Assembly (NCBI GenBank): GCA_044233745.1
Contig: JBIIJN010000050.1
Coordinates: 1 to 20,226 of the forward strand
Direction: 5' to 3'
DNA length: 20,226 bases
From: UBA6165 sp044233745
Lineage (GTDB): Bacteria; Bacteroidota; Bacteroidia; Flavobacteriales_D; Crocinitomicaceae
Shown: piece by piece, positions 14,771 through 20,226 of the stretch
Layout of the letters: every line of letters begins with the position of its first letter
How positions within the stretch are numbered: the first letter of the stretch is position 1
Notes under the pieces: generated by a model
What the model saw: only the letters and a program-made list of their open reading frames with translations
Databases searched by the model: none
What the model was told of the DNA's origin: nothing
Position numbers and translations under genes: made by a program

Positions 14771-15964
14771 GTGAAATTTTTAGAAAAACAACTCAAGAAA
14801 TTAGAACCCACGTTTGCCAAAGGAGGTAAACTGGAAAAATTGCATTATGTATATGATGCCTTGGCTACTTTCGCTTTTACACCTGCCACCACAACATCTC
14901 GTGGGGCCCACATTCGCGATGGTGTTGACTTGAAAAGAACTATGTTCATCGTAGTTATGGCTCTTATTCCCGCTTTGATTTTTGGTATGTACAACACAGG
15001 TCATTGGCATTTTGTCGCGGAATCTGGCAATTGGAACTTACCGTATTGGGAACAAATGCTAGACAAGTTCTTGTACGGCGCTATCAAGGTTTTGCCCATG
15101 ATCGTAGTTTCCTACGGTGTAGGTTTGGGCGTAGAATTTATCTTTTGCAACATCAAAGGTCACCCTATACACGAAGGATTCTTGGTTTCTGGTATGTTGA
15201 TTCCATTGGTTATGCCTGTTGAAGTGCCGCTTTGGATGGTTGGGGTTGCCACTGGTTTTGCCGTATTAATCGGTAAAGAAGTTTTTGGTGGAACAGGAAT
15301 GAACATTGTAAATGTGGCGCTAACTGCTCGTGCTTTCTTGTTCTTTGCATATCCAACCAAAATGTCAGGTGACACGGTGTGGATGGGCGGAAAAGAAGCA
15401 GATGGTTTCTCTGGTGCTACTTTCTTGGGAGATGCGCAATCTTTGATTTCGGATTCTCCAACCGTAGAAGGCGTGTCTGGAATTATGGATAAGTATTCAT
15501 TTATGGACTCCTTCCTCGGTATGATTCCAGGCTCCATTGGTGAAACATCAGCTCTGGCTTGTTTGATTGGTGCTGTTTTGTTGATTGCTACAGGTGTTGG
15601 TAGCTTGAGAATCATGCTGTCTTTTGCCATTGGTGGTTTGGCTACAGGTTACCTGTTTAATGCCATCGGCGCAAATGCCTACATGGATATTCCAGCTTAC
15701 ATGCACCTTGTTGTGGGTGGATTTGCTTTTGGTGCTATTTTTATGGCAACAGATCCTGTTACCGCCGCTCAAACAGCGAATGGAAAAATTTGGTACGGAT
15801 TCTTTGGTGGTATGTTGGCCGTTTTGATTCGCGTACTCAATCCAGCTTATCCAGAAGGTGTGATGCTCGCAATTTTGTTCATGAACATTATGGCTCCATT
15901 GATAGACCATTATGTTGTTCAAGCCAATATTAACCGTCGTTTGAAACGTCTTAAAGTTGCATAA
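14771..15964 (+). CDS. nqrB: Na+-translocating NADH:quinone reductase subunit B
   Basis: NqrB is the main membrane subunit: it holds covalent FMN and riboflavin and takes part in Na+ movement and quinone reduction. The 397-residue protein starts with GTG, and the resulting MKFLEKQLKKLEPTFAKGGK is the expected N-terminus. The flavinylation motif is SGAT at 214-217, making Thr217 the likely FMN attachment site through a phosphoester bond installed by ApbE, which is not in this window. About ten hydrophobic segments follow the RnfD/NqrB pattern, including GKEVFGGTGMNIVNVALTAR (168-187) and the late FMATDPVTAAQT block. It lies 26 nt after nqrA, with nqrC 2 nt after its stop. Confidence 0.97.
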   Translation: MKFLEKQLKKLEPTFAKGGKLEKLHYVYDALATFAFTPATTTSRGAHIRDGVDLKRTMFIVVMALIPALIFGMYNTGHWHFVAESGNWNLPYWEQMLDKFLYGAIKVLPMIVVSYGVGLGVEFIFCNIKGHPIHEGFLVSGMLIPLVMPVEVPLWMVGVATGFAVLIGKEVFGGTGMNIVNVALTARAFLFFAYPTKMSGDTVWMGGKEADGFSGATFLGDAQSLISDSPTVEGVSGIMDKYSFMDSFLGMIPGSIGETSALACLIGAVLLIATGVGSLRIMLSFAIGGLATGYLFNAIGANAYMDIPAYMHLVVGGFAFGAIFMATDPVTAAQTANGKIWYGFFGGMLAVLIRVLNPAYPEGVMLAILFMNIMAPLIDHYVVQANINRRLKRLKVA

Positions 15965-15966
15965 TT

Positions 15967-16677
15967 ATGAAGATTAATAAAGATAATACAGGTTATATCT
16001 TCCTCTTCACCTTTATATTGATAGGTGTTGTGGCAGTAATTCTATCTATTTTGGCTACCTCTTTGGCGCCTCAGATTGCTAAAAATAATGAGACCAAAAA
16101 GCAAATGGACTTGTTGGCGTCTATCGGTGTAGAAAGCACCCGTGCCAATGCCAAGGATATGTATCAAAAATACATCGGTTCCAACCCGAGCTATGTGATC
16201 AACAACAAAGGTGAAGTTCTTGAAGGTAATGCCTTTGATATTGATATTAAGGCCCAACACAGAGATAAAAATATTTCTGAGGATGAAAAGAAGTTTCCAC
16301 TGTTTATAGCCAAGAAAGATGGACAAACGCTGTATATCGTTCCTGTAATTGGGAAAGGCTTATGGGGGCCAATTTGGGGCTATCTATCCTTGAAGGATGA
16401 TAAAAGAACGATTAGCGGAGTATCTTACGGACACCAAGGAGAAACTCCAGGTTTGGGTGCTGAGATAAGCCAAAAATTCTTTACCGATCGATACGTATCG
16501 GAAGTGGTAGCTGATGAAAGCTTAAATTTCACACCAATCATGGTCGTTAAAGATGGTTCTGGAAACGCACCATCCAAAGTTGATGGAATCACGGGAGGAA
16601 CAATTACATCTAAAGGCGTTGAAGAAATGGTGAACCGTACAATGCAAATCTATTTAAATTACCTTAAAACAATATAA
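15967..16677 (+). CDS. nqrC: Na+-translocating NADH:quinone reductase subunit C
   Basis: NqrC has one N-terminal membrane helix (about 10-34) and a periplasmic FMN-binding domain, and relays electrons between flavins of the complex. The 236-residue product has GETPGLGAEIS (158-168), typical of FMN-binding domains. Its flavinylation motif reads DGITGGTITS at 206-215, with Thr212 aligning with the FMN-bearing Thr of SGAT in Vibrio NqrC; Ser is replaced by Thr and Ala by Gly, but the acceptor Thr is kept. The start ATG lies 2 nt after the nqrB stop and the next gene begins 1 nt after this stop, so the operon is tightly packed. Confidence 0.97.
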   Translation: MKINKDNTGYIFLFTFILIGVVAVILSILATSLAPQIAKNNETKKQMDLLASIGVESTRANAKDMYQKYIGSNPSYVINNKGEVLEGNAFDIDIKAQHRDKNISEDEKKFPLFIAKKDGQTLYIVPVIGKGLWGPIWGYLSLKDDKRTISGVSYGHQGETPGLGAEISQKFFTDRYVSEVVADESLNFTPIMVVKDGSGNAPSKVDGITGGTITSKGVEEMVNRTMQIYLNYLKTI

Positions 16678-16678
16678 T

Positions 16679-17380
16679 ATGAGTGAGGTTGCAGAAAAAG
16701 TAAAAGCACCGGTAGAACCGTTGTTTTCCAAAAAAAACAGAAAGTTAGTGACCGACCCCTTATCGGACAATAATCCGATAACCGTCCAAGTACTTGGGGT
16801 TTGTTCCGCATTGGCCATAACCGTTCAAGTAGAGCAGGCAGTTGTAATGTCAGCGGCTGTGATTTTCGTAGTAGCGTTGGGCAATGTCGTTATATCACTA
16901 CTCAGAAATTTAATACCTGGAAGGATTAGAATTATTGTGCAGTTGGTAACAGCAGCATCGTTAGTAATCATAGTGAATCAAATACTTATGGCCTATGTTC
17001 CAGATGTAAGCGCCAAACTGTCTGTATTCGTTGGATTAATTATTACCAATTGCATCATCATGGGACGCTTTGAGGCTTTCGCAATGGGAAATAAACCTTG
17101 GCCTTCCTTTTTAGATGGTCTTGGAAACGCTACTGGTTATGCCATTATACTTCTTATCGTATCCATCTTTCGAGAATTGCTGGGTTCAGGCTCATTGTAC
17201 GGTATTCCGATTTTAGGTAGTCCAATACCTATTGAAGGTTACCCGAATGGCACAGGTTTGTTCAATCTAGGATACATGAACAACAACCTCATGGTTCTAC
17301 CTCCAATGGCACTTATCATACTAGGTGTTCTTATTTGGATACAGCGCAGCAGAAATAAAAATTTAATTGAGTCACATTAA
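16679..17380 (+). CDS. nqrD: Na+-translocating NADH:quinone reductase subunit D
   Basis: NqrD is a polytopic subunit that, with NqrE, holds an intramembrane iron-sulfur cluster and forms a symmetric pair in the membrane. The 233-residue protein has about six helices and the two expected Cys positions: C42 in LGVCSALAITVQVEQA and C125 in ITNCIIMGRFEAFAMG. A soluble N-terminal extension of about 30 residues precedes the first helix, longer than in many proteobacterial NqrD (about 210 residues). Start at 16679, 1 nt after nqrC; nqrE follows after 11 nt. Confidence 0.97.
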   Translation: MSEVAEKVKAPVEPLFSKKNRKLVTDPLSDNNPITVQVLGVCSALAITVQVEQAVVMSAAVIFVVALGNVVISLLRNLIPGRIRIIVQLVTAASLVIIVNQILMAYVPDVSAKLSVFVGLIITNCIIMGRFEAFAMGNKPWPSFLDGLGNATGYAIILLIVSIFRELLGSGSLYGIPILGSPIPIEGYPNGTGLFNLGYMNNNLMVLPPMALIILGVLIWIQRSRNKNLIESH

Positions 17381-17391
17381 TACTAAAGAAG

Positions 17392-18009
17392 ATGCAAGAA
17401 ACACTTAGTATATTCATAAAAGGAATTTTTTCAGAAAATATGATATTTGCCTACTTCCTAGGCATGTGTTCCTATTTGGCCGTTTCAAAAACAGTTAAAA
17501 CAGCTGTTGGACTCGGAGCTGCTGTGATATTCGTTCTCGGTATAACCGTTCCTCTAAACTACTTACTTGAAAATTACGTTTTAAAAGAAGGCGCTTTATC
17601 TTGGCTTGGCGAAGGCTATGAAAGCTTAGACTTGTCTTTTTTGTCTTTTATTATGTTCATCGCGGTAGTTGCATCAACAGTGCAGTTGGTTGAGATGTTG
17701 GTGGAAAAATTTGCGCCTGCACTTTACGGTGCTTTAGGAATTTTCCTGCCATTGATAGCTGTAAATTGCGCGATTTTAGGAGGTGCATTGTTTATGCAAG
17801 ACCGTCAATATTCATCAGTTGGTGATGCTACTGCATTCGCTGTTGGTTCGGGTATTGGTTGGTTTTTGGCCATTGTTGCGATTGCAGCCATCCGCGAAAA
17901 AATCAAGTATTCTCATGTTCCTGCGCCGCTTAGAGGTTTGGGTATCACTTTCATCATTACAGGTTTGATGGGTATGGCGTTTATGAGTTTTATGGGTATT
18001 GAATATTAA
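17392..18009 (+). CDS. nqrE: Na+-translocating NADH:quinone reductase subunit E
   Basis: NqrE is the partner of NqrD in the membrane core. The 205-residue length matches the family. C26 in LGMCSYLAVSK and C126 in VNCAILGGALFMQDR are the counterparts of the NqrD cysteines that together bind the intramembrane cluster. Six helices in inverted-repeat topology are visible. The C-terminal IREKIKYSHVPAPLRGLGITFIITGLMGMAFMSF region (runs IREKIKYSHVPAPLRG then GITFIITGLMGMAF) is strongly family-typical. It begins 11 nt after nqrD and ends 18 nt before nqrF. Confidence 0.97.
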   Translation: MQETLSIFIKGIFSENMIFAYFLGMCSYLAVSKTVKTAVGLGAAVIFVLGITVPLNYLLENYVLKEGALSWLGEGYESLDLSFLSFIMFIAVVASTVQLVEMLVEKFAPALYGALGIFLPLIAVNCAILGGALFMQDRQYSSVGDATAFAVGSGIGWFLAIVAIAAIREKIKYSHVPAPLRGLGITFIITGLMGMAFMSFMGIEY

Positions 18010-18027
18010 TCGATTAATTGATTTAAA

Positions 18028-19332
18028 ATGATATTATCAACAAGTTTAACAGTTACGACCACACTGATTGTCTTTTTGGCGGTTGTGTTGTTTTTGGTAA
18101 GCATTCTACTTTTTGCGAAAGCGAAACTTGCTCCATCAGGTAAAATTAAAATAACGATCAACCACGATACTGTACTTGAAGTTGACGGTGGAGGAACTTT
18201 ACTTGGCACTTTGGGTAGTCATGGAATTTTCTTGCCTTCTGCCTGCGGTGGAGGAGGAACATGCGTGCAATGTACTTGTCAGGTTCTTTCTGGTGGTGGA
18301 AACATCTTACCAACGGAGGAGCCTCACTTTTCAAGAAAGCAGATTGCCGACCATTTCCGTTTGGGTTGCCAAGTGAAGGTGAAAGAGGATATGGAAATCC
18401 ATATTCATGAAGAAATTTTGGGGATTAAGGAATGGGAAGCAGAAGTTGTTTCTAATTACAGCGTGGCTTCTTTTATCAAAGAATTTATCGTTCAGATTCC
18501 AGAAGACATGGATTATAAAGCGGGTGGTTACATCCAAATACGTATTCCAAAATGTGAGATTCCTTATTCTTCAATTGACATCACAGCACACCCAGAAGAG
18601 CATCCAGGTGAACCAGACAAGTTCAAAAAAGAATGGGACACCTTCAATTTGTGGCCTTTGGTTATGAAAAATGAGGAGGATGTAGTTCGCGCATACTCTA
18701 TGGCTTCTTATCCTGCTGAAGGACGTAGAATTATGTTGAATGTACGTATTGCTACGCCACCTTGGGATAGAGCTAGAAATGGCTGGATGAATGTGAACCC
18801 TGGTATTGCATCATCATACATCTTTGCTTTGAAACCGGGCGATAAAGCTATGATTTCCGGACCTTACGGTGAATTCTTCATCAATCCTTCTGATGCCGAA
18901 ATGTTATACATCGGTGGTGGTGCAGGTATGGCGCCTATGCGTTCACACTTGTATGAATTGTTTCGCACCTTGAAAACTGGTCGTAAAGTAACGTATTGGT
19001 ATGGTGGTCGTTCGAAACGAGAATTGTTCTACATCGAGCATTTCCGTGCCTTGGAGCGTGATTTCCCAAATTTCAAATTCTACATCGCACTTTCTGAGCC
19101 GATGCCAGAAGATAATTGGCAGGTGAAAGCAGATCTTGATGCTCCTGGAGATGGTTTTGTTGGTTTCATTCACCAAGTGGTGATTGACCAATATTTGACC
19201 AAGCATGAGGCGCCAGAAGATATTGAAGTGTATTTCTGTGGCCCTCCAATGATGAACAATGCGGTTACTAAAATGTGTTCCGACTGGGGTGTTCCAGATG
19301 AAAACGTAAGATTTGACGACTTTGGTGGATAA
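18028..19332 (+). CDS. nqrF: Na+-translocating NADH:quinone reductase subunit F
   Basis: NqrF is the electron-entry subunit: it oxidises NADH through FAD and a 2Fe-2S cluster and is anchored by one N-terminal helix (about 8-30). The 434-residue protein has the ferredoxin-type ligands C73, C79, C82 and C114 (SACGGGGTCVQCTC, then RLGCQV), with an extra nearby C84. The FAD motif RAYSMASYP lies around residues 228-236, the NADH-binding GGGAGMAPMRSHL follows, and YFCGPPMMNNAV with a terminal DDFGG closes the reductase domain. It is the last gene of the operon and is followed 33 nt later by a strong terminator. Spacing of the Cys ligands matches Vibrio NqrF shifted by three residues. Confidence 0.98.
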   Translation: MILSTSLTVTTTLIVFLAVVLFLVSILLFAKAKLAPSGKIKITINHDTVLEVDGGGTLLGTLGSHGIFLPSACGGGGTCVQCTCQVLSGGGNILPTEEPHFSRKQIADHFRLGCQVKVKEDMEIHIHEEILGIKEWEAEVVSNYSVASFIKEFIVQIPEDMDYKAGGYIQIRIPKCEIPYSSIDITAHPEEHPGEPDKFKKEWDTFNLWPLVMKNEEDVVRAYSMASYPAEGRRIMLNVRIATPPWDRARNGWMNVNPGIASSYIFALKPGDKAMISGPYGEFFINPSDAEMLYIGGGAGMAPMRSHLYELFRTLKTGRKVTYWYGGRSKRELFYIEHFRALERDFPNFKFYIALSEPMPEDNWQVKADLDAPGDGFVGFIHQVVIDQYLTKHEAPEDIEVYFCGPPMMNNAVTKMCSDWGVPDENVRFDDFGG

Positions 19333-19365
19333 ATCTATTATCAAACTGAATCGTTTTTAAATACT

Positions 19366-19396
19366 AAAAAAGCTTCTCGAAAGGGAGGCTTTTTTT
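19366..19396 (+). terminator. Rho-independent terminator of the nqr operon
   Basis: A stem of AGCTTCTC against GGGAGGCT (with G-U pairs) is closed by a GAAA tetraloop, extended by an A-run pairing with a T-run, and followed by seven T. It starts 33 nt after the nqrF stop. Confidence 0.88.
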
Positions 19397-19504
19397 GTGC
19401 TTAAGTTTGTGACATAAGCCAAGCGCGCCTATCTCGATACATTTCGACATACGCATTGCATCGCACACTTTCTCCTCGCGCACTTCTACCTCTTCGGCAG
19501 ACAG

Positions 19505-19553
19505 GCGATAGGCTAAACGCCAAGAGCCAATAGCTAATCGCTAATCGCCAACC
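19505..19553. repeat. Seven-unit heptanucleotide tandem repeat
   Basis: Consecutive 7-nt units from 19505 read GCGATAG, GCTAAAC, GCCAAGA, GCCAATA, GCTAATC, GCTAATC, GCCAACC. All start with GC and most fit GCYAANM. The outer ends also form a GGCGAT / ATCGCC inverted pair (19504-19509, 19544-19549 region). Base composition is richer in G+C than the surrounding intergenic DNA. It lies between the nqr terminator and the DUF1573 promoter. Confidence 0.7.
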
Positions 19554-19598
19554 TTGTTAATGACTTGTTAAAGAAATTCTTCCATAGGAATACCGTTC

Positions 19599-19606
19599 TA
19601 TTTTTG
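19599..19606 (+). promoter_or_regulatory. Candidate -7 element of the DUF1573 gene
   Basis: TATTTTTG fits TAnnTTTG and lies 22 nt before the ATG at 19629. No clean TTTG -33 box was found at the expected spacing. Confidence 0.5.
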
Positions 19607-19628
19607 CTTCGAAATAAAACTAAACTCC

Positions 19629-20105
19629 ATGACTAAGAACACGATTTTTTCATTGATTTTTACGCTTGCAACCGCTTTCGGCTTTGCTCAAGAGATTGCA
19701 GTAAACAAAGAATTTCACGATTACGGTATGGTTGAATATGCTGGAAATGGAATTTGTGAGTTTATCGTAACCAATACTGGAACAGAGCCTTTGGTTATCA
19801 CGAGCGCCAAAGCATCTTGTGGTTGCACAGTGCCAAGCTACCCGAAAGAGCCGATTGCTCCAGGTGCTTCAGCTGTAATCACTGTTAAATACGATACCAA
19901 AAGACCCGGCAGCATCAATAAAAGCATTAAGATTACTTCAAACGCGGTGAATGCCTCTGAAAAAGTGATTTACATCAAAGGACAAGTGCAACAACAACCT
20001 GTTGACCCGAATCAAACAGGTAGCAATGGCACGCCAAACAACGGTGGTCAGCCAACTACACCTGCTGCTTCAGCTACAGGCGCTGCATTGCCAGGACGAG
20101 GTTAA
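19629..20105 (+). CDS. DUF1573 domain exported protein
   Basis: The 158-residue protein has an N-terminal signal peptide (hydrophobic core about 6-19, likely cleaved after GFA at 18-20), then a DUF1573 Ig-like domain at about 22-115. The hallmark is ITSAKASCGCTVPSYPKEPI, with the paired Cys of SCGC, followed by APGASAVITVKYDTKRPG and a closing VIYIKGQV strand. Members are abundant periplasmic or exported proteins of Bacteroidota with no firmly known function; the fold resembles ASH/MSP-type adhesion domains. The C-terminal tail from about 120 is low complexity (Gln, Pro, Thr, Gly, Asn, Ala) and probably unstructured. It has its own -7 element and terminator, so it is a single-gene unit. Confidence 0.92.
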   Translation: MTKNTIFSLIFTLATAFGFAQEIAVNKEFHDYGMVEYAGNGICEFIVTNTGTEPLVITSAKASCGCTVPSYPKEPIAPGASAVITVKYDTKRPGSINKSIKITSNAVNASEKVIYIKGQVQQQPVDPNQTGSNGTPNNGGQPTTPAASATGAALPGRG

Positions 20106-20129
20106 GAATTTTACCCAGAAATATTGCTT

Positions 20130-20158
20130 AGGCTGTCTGATTCAGGCAGCCTTTTTTT
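20130..20158 (+). terminator. Rho-independent terminator of the DUF1573 gene
   Basis: AGGCTGTCTG (20130-20139) pairs with CAGGCAGCCT (20143-20152) with one G-U pair and an ATT loop, followed by a T-run to 20158. It starts 25 nt after the stop codon. There is no T-run in the opposite direction, so it works mainly on the plus strand. Confidence 0.9.
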
Positions 20159-20199
20159 GTACCTTAGTTTGACTGTAAGTTTCTGCGTTAAAACTCGTC

Positions 20200-20226
20200 T
20201 TATTCCTCAAACATATCTTCTTCATT
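20200..20226 (-). CDS. Possible C-terminal tail of a minus-strand gene cut by the right edge
   Basis: Reading the minus strand from the edge, one frame gives N-E-E-D-M-F-E-E then TAA (20202-20200). An acidic end just before a stop is common for real proteins, and the position would make it convergent with the DUF1573 gene. Eight codons are too few to identify it, and chance cannot be excluded. Confidence 0.3.
   Translation of the reverse strand, partial: NEEDMFEE

Noticed and set aside
15160..15630. 156-codon minus-strand open frame inside nqrB
   Set aside because: It is antisense to a strongly conserved gene with matching codon structure; Pro/Thr/Ser-rich reading is the shadow of the sense strand.
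19505..19553. Heptamer array as part of a coding repeat protein
   Set aside because: Period 7 is not a multiple of 3, and the region has no supporting open frame or start.

Overview
The window looks like a chromosomal segment of a Bacteroidota bacterium, probably Flavobacteriia-like. The reasons are a type IX secretion (Por) C-terminal sorting domain, lipoprotein and DUF1573/DUF4625/DUF5995 families typical of the phylum, moderately AT-rich DNA, a general lack of Shine-Dalgarno sequences before start codons, and several Bacteroidota-type promoters (TTTG, about 20 nt, TAnnTTTG). An aerobic, sodium-using lifestyle is suggested by Na+-NQR and by two O2-dependent enzymes of tryptophan catabolism. 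No mobile element, rRNA, tRNA or CRISPR array was seen.

Layout. (1) 1-655, minus: polyprenol-phosphate mannosyltransferase-type glycosyltransferase cut by the left edge. (2) 656-1079: repeat-bearing intergenic DNA that ends in a good promoter. (3) 1080-3573, plus: tight three-gene operon panB / RluA-type pseudouridine synthase / BASS-type transporter. (4) 3574-3840: more repeats, including a 30/32-identical direct repeat. (5) 3841-5916: DUF5995 protein, then a T9SS-exported protein. (6) 6218-8498, plus: kmo and kynA, which turn tryptophan into N-formylkynurenine and kynurenine into 3-hydroxykynurenine. (7) 8502-10897, minus: ZIP metal transporter, class I methyltransferase and a DUF4625 lipoprotein. 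The lipoprotein promoter holds a perfect 17-bp palindrome between its -33 and -7 elements. (8) 11198-12757, plus: SulP anion transporter, convergent with apaG (minus). (9) 13380-19332: complete nqrABCDEF operon ending in a strong GAAA-loop terminator. (10) 19366-20226: heptamer tandem repeat, a DUF1573 periplasmic protein with terminator, and possibly the tail of a minus-strand gene.

How it fits together. NQR oxidises NADH and pumps Na+; the SulP and BASS transporters next to or near it belong to families often driven by Na+, though that is inference here. panB makes ketopantoate for coenzyme A, and the co-transcribed BASS transporter is a candidate for moving a pathway intermediate. The most interesting candidate system is the ZIP/methyltransferase/DUF4625 lipoprotein locus. 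It has a His-rich transporter, a His/Asp-rich surface lipoprotein and a palindromic operator placed for repression, which together suggest a metal-responsive (possibly Zur-type) acquisition unit. All functional assignments come from reading motifs by eye; no database search was possible.
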